A DNA stretch of 64,000 nt from Streptomyces sp. NBC_01429. Its GTDB lineage: Bacteria; Actinomycetota; Actinomycetes; Streptomycetales; Streptomycetaceae. Location: contig NZ_CP109599.1 in NCBI RefSeq assembly GCF_036231945.1, positions 2,450,501-2,514,500 on the forward strand. The letters run 5' to 3'. The position numbers were made by a program, and so were the translations under genes. Each line of letters starts with the position of its first letter. Position 1 is the stretch's first letter. Of the stretch, positions 42,692-52,781 are shown piece after piece. The notes below the pieces were generated by a model, which was not told where the DNA came from, did no database searches, and saw nothing but the letters and a program-made list of their open reading frames with translations.

Positions 42692-43346
42692 GGAGCCCGC
42701 CCAGCCAGGCCGCCGCCGACCGGGTGATCAGCTCCAGCGCCTCGTCCCGCGTGTACGGCGCCCGTTTCGGTACGGCGAAACCGTGGTCGCCGTACGGGAT
42801 CTCGACCAGCTCGTACGGGACGCTCCCGGCCGCCGGGTCCGGGTAAGCGGACGGCTTCCCGAAGGGGTCGTTCCCGCCCTGCACGACCAGGGCGGGGACG
42901 CCGGTCTCCAGCAGCTCGGCGGCCCGGGACTTCTCGGGCCTGCCCGGCGGGTGCAGCGGGAAGCTCAGCGCGAGCACGGCGCGCGCGCCCAGCTCACGCG
43001 CCGTGCGGCAGGCCACGCGCGCCCCGGCGCTGCGCCCGCCCGCGACGACCGGCGGCCCGTCCGAGGCGAGCGCGGGCCACAGCGCCCGCCAGGCCGTGTC
43101 GAGGGTCTTCGGCGCGGGCGCGACCTTCTTTCCCGCCACCCGCCAGGGCTGCTCCACCAGGGCGACGGTGACGCCGAGCGCGGGCAGCGCGCCGGCCAGC
43201 GCGCGCAGGTCGCGCGCCTCGATGCCGCCCCCGGCGCCGTGCCCGAGGGCGAGGACGAGACGGGGGCTCCCGGCGCGGTGCCAGGTGATCCTGGCGTCCC
43301 CGGCGGGGGTGTCGACGGTCTGGGTGTCTGTGGTCACCCGGCCCAT
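42681..43346 (-). CDS. Alpha/beta-hydrolase of the TEX30/KANL3-like family
   Basis: 221 aa from ATG at 43346 (a GTG at 43337 is possible). The fold is shown by LALGHGAGGGIEARDL (oxyanion strand), the nucleophile elbow GGRSAGAR, VVQGGNDPFG with the acid residue, and the catalytic His in YGDHGF. Substrate unknown. Directly upstream of sigR; its 3' end contains the SigR promoter's -35. Confidence 0.85.
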   Translation of the reverse strand: MGRVTTDTQTVDTPAGDARITWHRAGSPRLVLALGHGAGGGIEARDLRALAGALPALGVTVALVEQPWRVAGKKVAPAPKTLDTAWRALWPALASDGPPVVAGGRSAGARVACRTARELGARAVLALSFPLHPPGRPEKSRAAELLETGVPALVVQGGNDPFGKPSAYPDPAAGSVPYELVEIPYGDHGFAVPKRAPYTRDEALELITRSAAAWLGGLREC

Positions 43347-43368
43347 CCTGCCGCCCGGGGAGGGATCT

Positions 43369-44184
43369 TCAGAAGAGCGTGCTCTCCTCGGGCGCGGCAA
43401 GCTCTTCCAGCAGCTCGGGACCGTTGTTGCGGACATTGCTGACGGCCGTCGCCACCGGATACGCCCGCATCAGCCCGGCCGGCGGCGGCGCGAGCAGGCT
43501 CCGCAGCTCCTCCGGGTCGGTACGGGCCGGGTCGAGCCAGGCGTCCCAGCGCTCCGGCGTCAGCATCAGCGGCATCCGGGGGTGGATGTCGGCCAGCGCC
43601 CCGGGCCCCTCGGCCGGGGCGACCCCGAGCGGCGTGGTCTCGGCCTCGGTGGTGAGGACCGAGCAGGTCGCCCACCAGGCGGCCGGATGGTCGGGCGGCA
43701 GCGTCGGGTCCCGCCAGAACTCGTACACCCCGGCCAGCGCCATCACCGAGCCGTCGGCGGGGGTGACGAAGTACGGCTGCTTGCGCGAGCGCTTCTTCTT
43801 CCCCTGCTCCTCCAGCTGCCGTTCGTCGGAGCCGGTGACCCACTCGTAGTACCCGTCGGCCGGCAGGATGCAGCGCCGCGCGGCGAACGCCCGCCGGAAC
43901 GAGGGCTTCTCGTGCACGGTCTCCGACCGCGCGTTGATCATGCGCGCCGCGCCCTCGGGGGTCTTCGCCCAGGACGGCACCAGTCCCCACCTGAGCCGCC
44001 GCAGTTGCCGGACGGGCCGGGGATCGGGCGCCTCTTTGAGAGGGCGCTCCAGAACGGCGTAGACCTCTTTGGTGGGCGCCACGTTCCAGTCGGGGGCGAG
44101 GGTCTCGGCCGGCTCCCACTTCTCGATACCGAAGACCCCCTGAAGGTCCTCGGGCCGCCGGCTCGCCGCGTACCGTCCGCACAT
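43369..44184 (-). CDS. SRAP-domain protein (YedK/HMCES family)
   Basis: 271 aa. Starts MCGRYA; after Met removal Cys2 crosslinks abasic sites in single-stranded DNA to protect them. Other family residues are present: NVAPT, RWGLVPSWAK, INARSET, RRCILPADGYYEW with the catalytic Glu, and the His in IHPRMP. A Lys/Arg-rich insert (QGKKKRSRKQ) follows the active-site strand. The stop is 22 bp from the hydrolase start, so they may be co-transcribed. Confidence 0.93.
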   Translation of the reverse strand: MCGRYAASRRPEDLQGVFGIEKWEPAETLAPDWNVAPTKEVYAVLERPLKEAPDPRPVRQLRRLRWGLVPSWAKTPEGAARMINARSETVHEKPSFRRAFAARRCILPADGYYEWVTGSDERQLEEQGKKKRSRKQPYFVTPADGSVMALAGVYEFWRDPTLPPDHPAAWWATCSVLTTEAETTPLGVAPAEGPGALADIHPRMPLMLTPERWDAWLDPARTDPEELRSLLAPPPAGLMRAYPVATAVSNVRNNGPELLEELAAPEESTLF

Positions 44185-44422
44185 TCCCCTACAGCCCCCT
44201 CGGCCCCATCAACTCCCTTGGTACCGCCGACAAGCCTAATTCACCGGGTCCGGGACCGTTCCGCTCGCCCGGAAGGGCTGTCCGCACGACGTCGTCGCCT
44301 GTGAACCACCTGTGCGTCCCCGCCCCGCCGGAACGGCCGGCGGCGGGTGAGCGTCTTTCACCCGTACCGCGTATGAGTGCCAGACTGCCACGACGCACAC
44401 CCAGTTGAGGAGCCCCGGAGAA

Positions 44423-45145
44423 ATGGCCAGCATCGACCCCGCCTCGCTCGGCGATCTCTGGGATCGCGTCTTCGGCAGTCAGCCCGCGCCCGACCAGTGG
44501 CTGGTGATCGTGACGGCGGCCGTCGCGCTCGTCGCCGTCGTACCGCACGCGCTCTGGCGGCTCTCCCGTAACGCGATCACCATCGCGCACGAGGGCGGCC
44601 ACGGGCTCATAGCCCTGGTCACCGGGCGCCGGCTGGACGGGATCCGGCTGCACTCGGACACCTCGGGGCTGACCGTCAGCCGCGGCAGGCCCACCGGCAT
44701 CGGCATGATCCTCACCGCGGCGGCCGGCTACACGGCCCCGCCGCTGCTCGGGCTCGGCGGGGCGTGGCTGCTCTCCGCGCACCGCATCACCCTGCTGCTG
44801 TGGCTGGCCACGGCGCTGCTGCTGGCGATGCTGGTGATGATCCGCAACGCGTACGGCGCGCTCACCGTGGTCCTGACCGGGGCGGCGTTCCTGCTCATAT
44901 CCTGGCTGACCGGTCCCGAGGTCCAGTCGGCGTTCGCGTACACCGCCGTGTGGTTCCTGCTGCTGGGGGGCGTACGCCCGGCGTTCGAGCTTCAGTCCAA
45001 GCGCGGCCGGGGCGGCGCCGGGGACTCGGACGCGGACCAGCTGGGGCGGCTGACGCACACGCCGCCCCTGGTGTGGCTGCTGTTCTTCCACGCCGTGTCG
45101 CTCTGCTCGCTCATCGGCGGCGGGCGCTGGCTGCTGGACGTGTAG
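44423..45145 (+). CDS. M50B-like intramembrane metalloprotease
   Basis: 240 aa with five or six membrane helices. The zinc motif HEGGH is at residues 56-60 (IAHEGGHGLIALVTGRRL) at the end of an early helix. This matches the peptidase_M50B family, whose members are often annotated as site-2-protease-like; the substrate is unknown and a non-proteolytic role is possible. GGAG precedes the ATG closely. It stands 84 bp upstream of aroA in the same direction. Confidence 0.8.
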   Translation: MASIDPASLGDLWDRVFGSQPAPDQWLVIVTAAVALVAVVPHALWRLSRNAITIAHEGGHGLIALVTGRRLDGIRLHSDTSGLTVSRGRPTGIGMILTAAAGYTAPPLLGLGGAWLLSAHRITLLLWLATALLLAMLVMIRNAYGALTVVLTGAAFLLISWLTGPEVQSAFAYTAVWFLLLGGVRPAFELQSKRGRGGAGDSDADQLGRLTHTPPLVWLLFFHAVSLCSLIGGGRWLLDV

Positions 45146-45229
45146 CCCCTTATCACCTTGCGATTACGCCCCGGTTTCAGTGCATTTGAACAGGATCGGG
45201 GCTCGTCAGGAACCACTAAAGTGTTGGCC

Positions 45230-46588
45230 ATGACCGAAAGTCCCACGCACTCCGCCCTCTGGCCCGCCCCCTACGCGAGCGGGGCCGTCGAAGCGACGGT
45301 CACCGTGCCCGGATCCAAATCGGTCACCAACCGCGGTCTGGTCCTCGCCGCGCTGGCCGCCGAGCCCGGCTGGCTGCGCCGCCCGCTGCGCTCGCGCGAC
45401 ACCCTGCTGATGGCCGAGGCGCTGCGGGCCATGGGCGTCGGCATCGAGGAGACCGTCTCGTCCAGCTCCACCGGCGACGGCGCCACCGGCGAGGCGTGGC
45501 GGGTGATCCCCTCGGGGCTGCACGGCCCGGTCACGGTCGATGTCGGCAACGCCGGTACGGTGATGCGCTTCCTGCCGCCCGTGGCGACGCTGGCCGACGG
45601 CCCGGTGCGGTTCGACGGCGACCCGCGCTCGTACGAACGTCCGCTGCACAGCGTCATCGACGCGCTGCGCGTCCTCGGCGCCCGGATCGACGACGACGGC
45701 CGGGGATCCCTCCCGCTGACCGTGCACGGCGGTGGCGCGCTGGACGGCGGTCCGGTGGAGATCGACGCCTCCGCGTCCTCCCAGTTCGTCTCGGCGCTGC
45801 TGCTGTCGGGCGCGCGCTTCAACCAGGGCGTGGAGGTGCGGCACACCGGCTCCGTACTGCCCTCCATGCCGCACATCCGGATGACGGTCGACATGCTGCG
45901 CGGGGTCGGCGCCCAGGTGGACGAGCCGGAGACCGGCGGTGAGCCCAATGTCTGGCGGGTCTCCAGCGGCGCGCTGCTCGGCCGCGATCTGACCGTGGAG
46001 CCCGATCTCTCCAACGCCCAGCCGTTCCTGGCGGCGGCGCTGGTCACCGGCGGCCGGGTGACCGTCCCCGACTGGCCGGTCAGGACCACCCAGCCGGGTG
46101 ACGCGCTGCGCGAGATCTTCACCGCCATGGGCGGTGTCTGCGAGTTCACCGAGACCGCCGAGTCCACCAGCCTCACCTTCACGGGCACCGGCCGGATCCA
46201 CGGCGTCGACCTCGATCTGAGCGAGGTCGGGGAGCTGACGCCCGGGATCGCGGCCGTCGCCGCGCTCGCGGACTCGCCCTCGACCCTGCGCGGCGTCGCC
46301 CATCTGCGGCTGCACGAGACCGACCGGCTGGCCGCGCTCACCAAGGAGATCAACGAGCTGGGCGGCGATGTCACCGAGACCGCCGACGGACTGCACATCC
46401 GCCCGCGCCCGCTGCACGGCGGCGTGTTCCACACGTACGAGGACCACCGCATGGCCACGGCCGGTTCGATCATCGGCCTGGTGGTGAAGGGGGTGGAGAT
46501 CGAGAACGTCGGCACGACCGCCAAGACCCTCCCCGATTTCACGCGGATGTGGACGGACATGCTCGCGGGAGCGGGATCGGGAGCCTGA
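45230..46588 (+). CDS. aroA: 3-phosphoshikimate 1-carboxyvinyltransferase (EPSP synthase)
   Basis: 452 aa. Sixth step of the shikimate pathway. [17 protein letters not shown] holds the substrate-binding Lys and Ser; [32 protein letters not shown] and the C-terminal [12 protein letters not shown] and [10 protein letters not shown] complete the signature. The region around GNAGT has Gly-Asn-Ala-Gly-Thr, the glyphosate-sensitive form. ATG at 45230 is preferred over an upstream start that overlaps non-coding sequence. rsgA follows after 4 bp. Confidence 0.97.
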   Translation: MTESPTHSALWPAPYASGAVEATVTVPGSKSVTNRGLVLAALAAEPGWLRRPLRSRDTLLMAEALRAMGVGIEETVSSSSTGDGATGEAWRVIPSGLHGPVTVDVGNAGTVMRFLPPVATLADGPVRFDGDPRSYERPLHSVIDALRVLGARIDDDGRGSLPLTVHGGGALDGGPVEIDASASSQFVSALLLSGARFNQGVEVRHTGSVLPSMPHIRMTVDMLRGVGAQVDEPETGGEPNVWRVSSGALLGRDLTVEPDLSNAQPFLAAALVTGGRVTVPDWPVRTTQPGDALREIFTAMGGVCEFTETAESTSLTFTGTGRIHGVDLDLSEVGELTPGIAAVAALADSPSTLRGVAHLRLHETDRLAALTKEINELGGDVTETADGLHIRPRPLHGGVFHTYEDHRMATAGSIIGLVVKGVEIENVGTTAKTLPDFTRMWTDMLAGAGSGA

Positions 46589-46592
46589 CGCG

Positions 46593-47603
46593 ATGCGGCG
46601 CTACGGCAAGAACCCGGACGAGGACGACATCCGCACCCGCCCCAACCCCAAGGGCAACCGCCCGCGGACGAACATCAGGCCCAAGCACGAGGACGCGGCC
46701 GAGGGCATGGTCCTCACCGTCGACCGGGGCCGGCTGACCTGCCTCGTCGACGACCGGGTCGTCCTCGCGATGAAGGCGCGCGAGCTGGGCCGCAAGGCCG
46801 CCGTCGTGGGTGACCAGGTCTTCCTCGTGGGCGATCTGTCCGGCAAGAAGGACACGCTGGCGCGGATCGTACGGATCGAGAAGCGCCGCTCGGTGCTCCG
46901 GCGCACGGCGGACGACGACGATCCGTACGAGCGCGTGGTCGTCGCCAACGCCGACCAGCTGGCGATCGTCACGGCACTCGCCGACCCCGAGCCGCGCCCC
47001 CGGCTGATCGACCGCTGTCTGGTCGCGGCGTTCGACGCGGGGCTCGAACCGCTGCTGGTGCTGACCAAGTCGGACCTGGCGTCGGCGGACGAGCTGCTGG
47101 AGACGTACCGGACGCTCGGCATCCGCTATGTCGTCACCCGCCGCGACGAGCTGGTGAGCGGCCATGCGGCGGATCTCGTGCGCGAGTATCTGGACGGCCG
47201 GGTCACGGCGTTCGTCGGCCACTCGGGCGTCGGCAAGACGACCCTGGTCAACGCGCTCGTACCGGACGACCGGCACCGCATCACCGGCAGCGTCAACGCG
47301 GTCACGGGGCGGGGCAGGCACACCACCACCTCGGCGCTCGCGCTGCCGCTGGCGAAGGCGGAGGGCTGGGTGATCGACACGCCCGGCATCCGCTCCTTCG
47401 GGCTGCACCACGTCGATCCGTCCCGGGTCATCCTCGCCTTTCCCGACCTGGTGCCGGGCACGGAGGGCTGCCCGCGCGCGTGCAGCCACGACGAGCCGGA
47501 CTGCGCGCTCGACGCGTGGGTGGCCGAGGGCCACGCCGAACCGGCGCGGCTGTACTCGCTGCGGCGACTTCTCGCCACGCGGGAGCGACGCGAGGGCGAC
47601 TGA
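46593..47603 (+). CDS. rsgA: Ribosome biogenesis GTPase RsgA
   Basis: 336 aa. Circularly permuted GTPase acting in late 30S maturation. An OB-fold N-terminal domain (about 40-100) is followed by G4 TKSD, G1 GHSGVGKTTLVNAL (from residue 209) and G3 DTPGIRSFGL, then the zinc finger CPRACSHDEPDC. The first 30 residues are basic and likely bind rRNA. It starts 4 bp after aroA, so the two are co-transcribed. Confidence 0.95.
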   Translation: MRRYGKNPDEDDIRTRPNPKGNRPRTNIRPKHEDAAEGMVLTVDRGRLTCLVDDRVVLAMKARELGRKAAVVGDQVFLVGDLSGKKDTLARIVRIEKRRSVLRRTADDDDPYERVVVANADQLAIVTALADPEPRPRLIDRCLVAAFDAGLEPLLVLTKSDLASADELLETYRTLGIRYVVTRRDELVSGHAADLVREYLDGRVTAFVGHSGVGKTTLVNALVPDDRHRITGSVNAVTGRGRHTTTSALALPLAKAEGWVIDTPGIRSFGLHHVDPSRVILAFPDLVPGTEGCPRACSHDEPDCALDAWVAEGHAEPARLYSLRRLLATRERREGD

Positions 47604-47734
47604 GTCGCGTACGTTTGCGATCACCACGCACTGGTAAAGCCATAATCACACCAGGCAGGACCAGACCCCTGGAGCCGGACGAACCGGACCGGGGGTCCCG
47701 GACCAGGAGTCACCGACACGGGGAGGCCTTGACG

Positions 47735-48058
47735 ATGGCGTGGCTGCTGGTTGTGGTCGCCGGAATCCTGGAGACGGGTTTCGCCGTCTGTCTCAAGCTC
47801 TCCCACGGGTTCACCCGGCTGTGGCCGACGATCGCCTTCGCCGCCTTCGCGCTCGGCAGCTTCGGGCTGCTGACGCTGGCGCTGCGCAAGCTCGACGTCG
47901 GCCCCGCGTACGCGGTGTGGACGGGCATCGGCGCGGCGGGCACCGCGATCTACGGGATGATCTTCCTCGGCGACATCGTCTCCGTACTCAAACTGGTCTC
48001 CATCTCGCTGGTGATCGTCGGGGTCATCGGACTCCAGCTCTCGGGCTCGGCGCACTGA
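47735..48058 (+). CDS. SMR-family exporter (SugE/Gdx type)
   Basis: 107 aa, four helices. The membrane Glu13 in the first helix (AGILETGFAV) is the coupling residue of the family, and the second-helix pattern matches the SugE/Gdx branch, whose best-known substrate is guanidinium. GGGGAGG precedes the ATG at 47735. It overlaps a convergent TetR gene by 35 bp. The leader (47604-47734) contains a structure faintly like a guanidine riboswitch. Confidence 0.88.
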   Translation: MAWLLVVVAGILETGFAVCLKLSHGFTRLWPTIAFAAFALGSFGLLTLALRKLDVGPAYAVWTGIGAAGTAIYGMIFLGDIVSVLKLVSISLVIVGVIGLQLSGSAH

Positions 48059-48665
48059 GCAGCGCGGACGGCACGGCGGTGACGGCCGTGCGGACCAGCG
48101 GTCCCACGGAGTCCCCGCCGGGGGCGACGAGGTGGGCGAGCGCGAGGCGCACGGCCAGCTCGCAGCGGTGCAGCAGCTCGGCGCGGCCCTGATCGATGCG
48201 GCTGCGGTCGAGCGCCGCCGCCGATCGGTCCCGTACCAGCGCGACCAGCTCCGTGGCGGCGGGCGGTCCTGCGTCGGCGCGGCGCTGGGCCGGGACGACG
48301 GACGGGGACGCCGAGGGCCGTACGGGCCGGGGTTCGGGCAGCCACGGCCCCCAGCAGCCGGTCAGCAGCGCGCGCAGCAGCGGCCGGGCCCTGCCCTCCC
48401 CGACCGTCCACTCGGCGACGGACACCAGCCGGTCGGCGGCGTCCACCCGCTCCCGCAGCAGCCGTTCCACACCGTGCAGATAGCGGTCGGCCTCGCGCCG
48501 CAGTAACGCGCGGGCCAGCCCGTCCTTGCTGCCGAATTCGTTGTACAGGGTCTGCCTGGAGAGACCGGCGGCCGACGCCACGTCGACCATCCTGACCGTG
48601 GACCAGGGCAGCTCGTCGAGGGCCGAGAGGGCGGCGTCGAGCAGGGCTTCGCGCGCTGATGGCAT
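48024..48665 (-). CDS. TetR-family transcriptional regulator
   Basis: 213 aa. The HTH is at about residues 25-48 ([20 protein letters not shown]), followed by a ligand-binding domain rich in Arg and Ala. It is convergent with the SMR exporter and overlaps its 3' end, so it may control that gene from a site elsewhere, or hisN, whose promoter it faces divergently. Ligand unknown. Confidence 0.85.
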   Translation of the reverse strand: MPSAREALLDAALSALDELPWSTVRMVDVASAAGLSRQTLYNEFGSKDGLARALLRREADRYLHGVERLLRERVDAADRLVSVAEWTVGEGRARPLLRALLTGCWGPWLPEPRPVRPSASPSVVPAQRRADAGPPAATELVALVRDRSAAALDRSRIDQGRAELLHRCELAVRLALAHLVAPGGDSVGPLVRTAVTAVPSALLSAPSPRAGVR

Positions 48666-48842
48666 CGTTGTCTCCGGGGCCGGGCCGGGGCAGGTGAGGT
48701 CGGGTCGGGCTCGAATATGCGCTCAGAGTTGACGGGTCGTCGCTGTCTGTCAAGACCGTCGACCGCTTCTCGCCGGATCACCCGCTTCCCACGGAGCGGA
48801 CCCCGTGGCCGGGCGGGGCGCCCGGTGGATACTGTGACGCCC

Positions 48843-49643
48843 ATGCCCGATTACCACGATGACCTGCGTCTCGCCCATGTCCTGGCGGACGCCGCCGACG
48901 CCGTGACCATGGACCGGTTCAAGGCGCTGGATCTCAAGGTCGAGACCAAACCGGACATGACCCCGGTGAGCGAGGCCGACAAGGCCGCCGAGGAGCTGAT
49001 CCGGAGCAATCTCAAGCGGGCACGGCCGCGCGACGCGATCCTGGGCGAGGAGTACGGCGTCGAGGGGACGGGCCCGCGCCGCTGGGTCGTGGACCCGATC
49101 GACGGCACCAAGAACTACGTACGCGGCGTGCCGGTCTGGGCGACGCTGATCTCGCTGATGGTGGCCGCGGAGGGCGGTTACGAGCCGGTCGTCGGCGTGG
49201 TCTCGGCGCCGGCGCTCGGCCGGCGCTGGTGGGCGGCGAAGGGCGGCGGCGCGTACACCGGGCGCAGCCTGACCTCGGCGTCCCCGCTGCGCGTCTCGAA
49301 CGTCTCGCGGGTGCGGGACGCGTCGTTCGCGTACTCCTCGCTGAGCGGCTGGGAGGAGCAGGGGCGGCTCGACGGCTTCCTGGATCTGACCCGGGCCTGC
49401 TGGCGCACCCGGGGCTACGGCGACTTCTGGCCGTACATGATGGTCGCCGAGGGCTCGGTGGACATCTGCGCCGAGCCCGAGCTGTCGCTGTGGGACATGG
49501 CGGCGCCCGCGATCGTCGTCCAGGAGGCGGGCGGCAGCTTCACCGGTCTCGACGGGCGTCCCGGGCCGCACAGCGGCAACGCGGCGGCGTCGAACGGGGT
49601 ACTGCACGAGGAGCTGCTCGGCTATCTGAACCAGCGCTACTGA
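48843..49643 (+). CDS. hisN: Histidinol-phosphatase of the inositol monophosphatase family
   Basis: 266 aa. The metal motifs are [20 protein letters not shown] and LWDMAAPA, the IMPase pattern, with substrate context matching the actinobacterial HisN enzymes that remove phosphate from L-histidinol phosphate. In Streptomyces this gene is away from the his operon, as here. Confidence 0.9.
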   Translation: MPDYHDDLRLAHVLADAADAVTMDRFKALDLKVETKPDMTPVSEADKAAEELIRSNLKRARPRDAILGEEYGVEGTGPRRWVVDPIDGTKNYVRGVPVWATLISLMVAAEGGYEPVVGVVSAPALGRRWWAAKGGGAYTGRSLTSASPLRVSNVSRVRDASFAYSSLSGWEEQGRLDGFLDLTRACWRTRGYGDFWPYMMVAEGSVDICAEPELSLWDMAAPAIVVQEAGGSFTGLDGRPGPHSGNAAASNGVLHEELLGYLNQRY

Positions 49644-49877
49644 CGGTGCGCGCGCCCCGGCGGCAGCGGGTCGCGCGCCCGGCCGGCGGCGGGCGGCGCG
49701 GCCGAGCCGGGGCGTTTGTCGGATTCGCGCACGCCCCGCGCCCGCTCCCAGCGACCCTTGCTGACCGCGCTCAAGAGTGCCACCCTGAGAGTCCCCCCAC
49801 TTGTGAACTTGTGAATCGTTTCTCGAAACCCCTCACAACGCTTCGCGAACGGTTCACCTAGGAGGTGGCTCCACCCC

Positions 49878-50282
49878 ATGCTCGTCCGTGACGCCATGAG
49901 TTCGGTGGTTCTGACCATCGGCCCCACGCATACGCTCCGCCAGGCGGCCCGGCTGATGTCGGCGCGCCGCGTCGGTGCCGCCGTCGTCCTCGACACCGAC
50001 CACTGCGGCATCGGCATTCTCACCGAGCGGGACATCCTCAACTCGCTCGGTGCGGGCCAGAGCCCCGATACGGAGACGGCCTGCTCCCACACCACCAACG
50101 CCGTGGTCTTCGCGGCGCCGGCCTGGACGCTGGAGGAGGCCGCGGCGGCCATGACGACCGGCGGCTTCCGGCACCTGATCGTCCTCGACGACCGGGAGCC
50201 CGTCGGCATCGTCTCCGTACGCGACATCATCCGCTGCTGGGCACCCGCCCGGCGGGAGGCCGCCGTACTGACGGGCGCCTGA
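49878..50282 (+). CDS. Stand-alone CBS-pair protein
   Basis: 134 aa made of two CBS domains (about 1-60 and 70-125; GIGILTERDILNSL and VGIVSVRDIIRCW). These proteins usually bind AMP, ATP or SAM and sense energy or stress. AGGAGGTG precedes the ATG. The 234-bp gap before it has an inverted repeat of GTGAATCG (49811) and CGGTTCAC (49850), a possible regulatory site. Confidence 0.88.
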   Translation: MLVRDAMSSVVLTIGPTHTLRQAARLMSARRVGAAVVLDTDHCGIGILTERDILNSLGAGQSPDTETACSHTTNAVVFAAPAWTLEEAAAAMTTGGFRHLIVLDDREPVGIVSVRDIIRCWAPARREAAVLTGA

Positions 50283-50367
50283 GCCAGCCGCGGGCGACCC
50301 CGCACCGGAGCCCCGCACCGGAGCCCGCGCCCGAGCCCCGCGCCGCCGCGCGCGAGAACGGCGAAAA

Positions 50368-50395
50368 GGGCCGGATCCCGTCAAGGACCCGGCCC
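50368..50395. terminator. Bidirectional hairpin between the CBS gene and katA
   Basis: GGGCCGG pairs with CCGGCCC, extended inward by TCC/GGA after one mismatch. Runs of A and T flank it on the two sides. Confidence 0.7.
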
Positions 50396-50415
50396 CTTCC
50401 GTCTCGGCTGGACCG

Positions 50416-51885
50416 TCAGCCGCGCAGGGCCTGGACGGCGGCATCCAGTCGCTTGCCGAAGTCACCGTCCGCCTGGCGGAAGTTGTTCACCGCGCGCTCG
50501 GCGATGTCGTCGCGCGAGACCTTCGAGATGAACCCGGCGAGGTTGTCGACCAGCCGGGCCTTCTCGTCCTCGGACAGCAGGCGGTAGAGGTTGCCCGCCT
50601 GGACGAAGTCACTGTCCTCGGAGTGGCTCGGGGCCTCGTGGTTGCCCGTGCCGCCCGTGACCGGGACGGACTGCCACAGCGGCCGGTCCGTCTGGAAGGG
50701 ACCGCCGAAGCTGTTCGGCTCGTAGTTCTTCGCGCCCTTGTGACGGCCGTCGTACAGGAAGCCGTCCCGGCTGTTCGTCCGCGCCTCGGTGGCGTGCGGA
50801 CGGTTCACCGGCAGGTGGTCGGCGTTGATGCCGACGCGGTAGCGGTGGGCGTCGCCGTAGGCGAAGAGGCGGCCCTGGAGCATCTTGTCCGGGGACGGGC
50901 CGATGCCGGGCACGAAGTGGGCCGGCGAGAAGATCGACTGCTCGACCTCGGCGAAGATGTTCTCCGGGTTCCGGTTCAGCTCCAGCTTGCCGATCTCGAT
51001 CGGCGGGTAGTCCGCGTGCGGCCAGACCTTGGTCAGGTCGAACGGGTTGAAGCGGTAGGTCGCCGCGTCGGCCGCCGGCATGACCTGGATCTGCACCGTC
51101 CAGGACGGGAAGTCACCGCGCTCGATGGCCTCGCGCAGGTCGCGCTGGTGGGAGTCGGGGTCCTCACCGGCGAGCTTGTCGGCGTCGGCCTGGGCGAGGT
51201 TCTTGATGCCCTGGTCGGTCTTGAAGTGGTACTTGATCCAGAAGACCTCGCCGGCCTCGTTGTTCCACTGGTACGTGTGCGAGCCGTACCCGTTCATGTG
51301 GCGCAGCGTCGCCGGGATGCCGCGGTCGCTGAACAGCCAGGTCACCTGGTGGGTGGACTCGGGCGACAGACCCCAGAAGTCCCAGACGTTGTCCGCCTCC
51401 TGCGAGCCGGTGTACGGGTCTCGCTTCTGGGTGTGGATGAAGTCGGGGAACTTGATGGCGTCCTTGATGAAGAACACCGGGGTGTTGTTGCCGACGAGGT
51501 CGTAGTTGCCCTCTTCGGTGTAGAACTTCAGCGCGAAGCCGCGGGGGTCGCGCACCGCGTCGGCCGAGCCGAGGTTGCCCGCCACGGTGGAGAAGCGCAG
51601 GAACGTCTCGGTCTGTTTGCCGACCTCGGAGAGGAACTTCGCCCGGGTCCACTCGGAGACGTCACGGGTCAGCGTGAAGGTGCCGTACGCGCCGGCGCCC
51701 CGGGCGTGCACGATGCGCTCCGGAATGCGCTCACGGTTGAAGTGCGCCAGCTTCTCCAGCAGTGCCTGGTCCTGCACCAGAACGGGACCACCGGCGCCCG
51801 CGGTCTCGCTGTTCTGGTTGTCGGCGACCGGCGCTCCGGCCTCCGTGGTGAGCGGTCCCTGCGTCACGTGCGCCTCCAGCGTCAT
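50416..51885 (-). CDS. katA: Monofunctional heme catalase
   Basis: 489 aa clade 3 small-subunit catalase. Catalytic His60 ([12 protein letters not shown]), Asn in [12 protein letters not shown], and the proximal heme Tyr in [14 protein letters not shown] are present. Decomposes hydrogen peroxide. It is divergent from a Fur-type regulator across 127 bp with a palindromic operator, the catA-catR arrangement known in Streptomyces, where the regulator represses catalase until peroxide oxidises it. Confidence 0.95.
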   Translation of the reverse strand: MTLEAHVTQGPLTTEAGAPVADNQNSETAGAGGPVLVQDQALLEKLAHFNRERIPERIVHARGAGAYGTFTLTRDVSEWTRAKFLSEVGKQTETFLRFSTVAGNLGSADAVRDPRGFALKFYTEEGNYDLVGNNTPVFFIKDAIKFPDFIHTQKRDPYTGSQEADNVWDFWGLSPESTHQVTWLFSDRGIPATLRHMNGYGSHTYQWNNEAGEVFWIKYHFKTDQGIKNLAQADADKLAGEDPDSHQRDLREAIERGDFPSWTVQIQVMPAADAATYRFNPFDLTKVWPHADYPPIEIGKLELNRNPENIFAEVEQSIFSPAHFVPGIGPSPDKMLQGRLFAYGDAHRYRVGINADHLPVNRPHATEARTNSRDGFLYDGRHKGAKNYEPNSFGGPFQTDRPLWQSVPVTGGTGNHEAPSHSEDSDFVQAGNLYRLLSEDEKARLVDNLAGFISKVSRDDIAERAVNNFRQADGDFGKRLDAAVQALRG

Positions 51886-51932
51886 TTACTGCGATTCCTG
51901 TCCCTTGGCGATTGCCGATCTCGATCCTACAA

Positions 51933-51945
51933 TGGACTAAGTCCA
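51933..51945. promoter_or_regulatory. Palindromic operator in the katA-catR intergenic region
   Basis: TGGACT-A-AGTCCA, a perfect 6-1-6 palindrome in AT-richer DNA between the two divergent starts, of the type bound by CatR/PerR-like Fur proteins. It is 48 bp from the katA start. Confidence 0.75.
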
Positions 51946-52012
51946 AGTCAAGCAAACATCCAAAGTCGCACTGGTTCGGGACCTGGGTCCCTTCACTGTT
52001 AGGCTGGCCCCC

Positions 52013-52429
52013 ATGAGTGACCTGTTGGAACGACTTCGCGGACGCGGCTGGCGCATGACGTCTCAGCGGCGCGTGGTGGCCGAGGTCCTCGACGGGGACC
52101 ACGTACATCTGACGGCCGACGAGGTGCACGCACGCGCCGTCGCCAGGCTTCCGGAGATCTCTCGGGCCACCGTCTACAACACCCTGGGCGAGATGGTCAC
52201 GCTCGGCGAGGTCATCGAGGTCTCCACGGACCGCCGCGCCAAGCGCTACGACCCGAACGCGCACCGGCCGCACCATCACCTGGTCTGCGCCCAGTGCGGC
52301 GCCATCCGCGATGTCCACCCGGCGGGCGACCCACTGGCGGACCTGCCCGAGGGTGAGCGCTTCGGCTTCACGATCTCGGGCGTCGAGGTGACCTACCGGG
52401 GCACCTGTCCGAACTGCACGTCCGCGTAA
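52013..52429 (+). CDS. catR: Fur/PerR-family peroxide-responsive repressor CatR
   Basis: 138 aa. Winged helix at about 10-80 (TADEVHARAVARLPEISRATVYNTL), then a metal-binding domain with RPHHHLVC, CAQC and a terminal CPNC, giving the two CxxC pairs of the structural zinc. The position, divergent from catalase, supports the peroxide-sensing role. Confidence 0.9.
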   Translation: MSDLLERLRGRGWRMTSQRRVVAEVLDGDHVHLTADEVHARAVARLPEISRATVYNTLGEMVTLGEVIEVSTDRRAKRYDPNAHRPHHHLVCAQCGAIRDVHPAGDPLADLPEGERFGFTISGVEVTYRGTCPNCTSA

Positions 52430-52492
52430 GGACCGCACGTCCGCGTAACGCGTCCGCGCCAGCGGCACTCCCGACTTCCACAGAACATCCCG

Positions 52493-52533
52493 CGCAGAAT
52501 GCGCCGGTGCGTACCGCACCGGCGCATTCTGCG
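52493..52533 (+). terminator. Terminator of catR
   Basis: 19-bp perfect stem (52493-52511 with 52515-52533) and a 3-nt TAC loop, 63 nt after the stop. Confidence 0.85.
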
Positions 52534-52589
52534 TTTCCCGGCACCACGCACGCATGTCCTGGCGCACACCGGCGAACGTCGCGCACATG

Positions 52590-52627
52590 CCGAAGGCCCG
52601 GATCTCTTACGAGATCCGGGCCTTCGG
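52590..52627 (-). terminator. Terminator of the first initiator tRNA gene
   Basis: 17-bp perfect stem (52590-52606 with 52611-52627), TTAC loop, 6 nt past the tRNA 3' end on the minus strand. Confidence 0.85.
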
Positions 52628-52633
52628 TTTCAG

Positions 52634-52707
52634 TAGCGGGGACAGGATTTGAACCTGCGACCTCTGGGTTATGAGCCCAGCGAGCTACCGAGCTGCTCCA
52701 CCCCGCG
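52634..52707 (-). tRNA. Initiator tRNA-fMet (CAT), copy 1
   Basis: Folds as a standard cloverleaf. The anticodon loop is CTCATAA, on a stem with three consecutive G-C pairs (GGG/CCC), the hallmark of initiator tRNAs, and the acceptor C1 faces T72, an unpaired first position. T loop GGTTCAAATCC is canonical. CCA is not encoded. Identical to the copy at 55475-55548. Confidence 0.95.
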
Positions 52708-52781
52708 CCGCTGAACGCAACATTACGTCGCGCCGCCGACCAGCGCAAATCCATGAGAGAGGGGGTGGGACCACCGGCGCT

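Noticed and set aside
47660..47720. Guanidine-II (mini-ykkC) riboswitch before the SMR gene
   Set aside because: Only one ACGA-containing hairpin is seen; the type needs two hairpins with ACGR loops.
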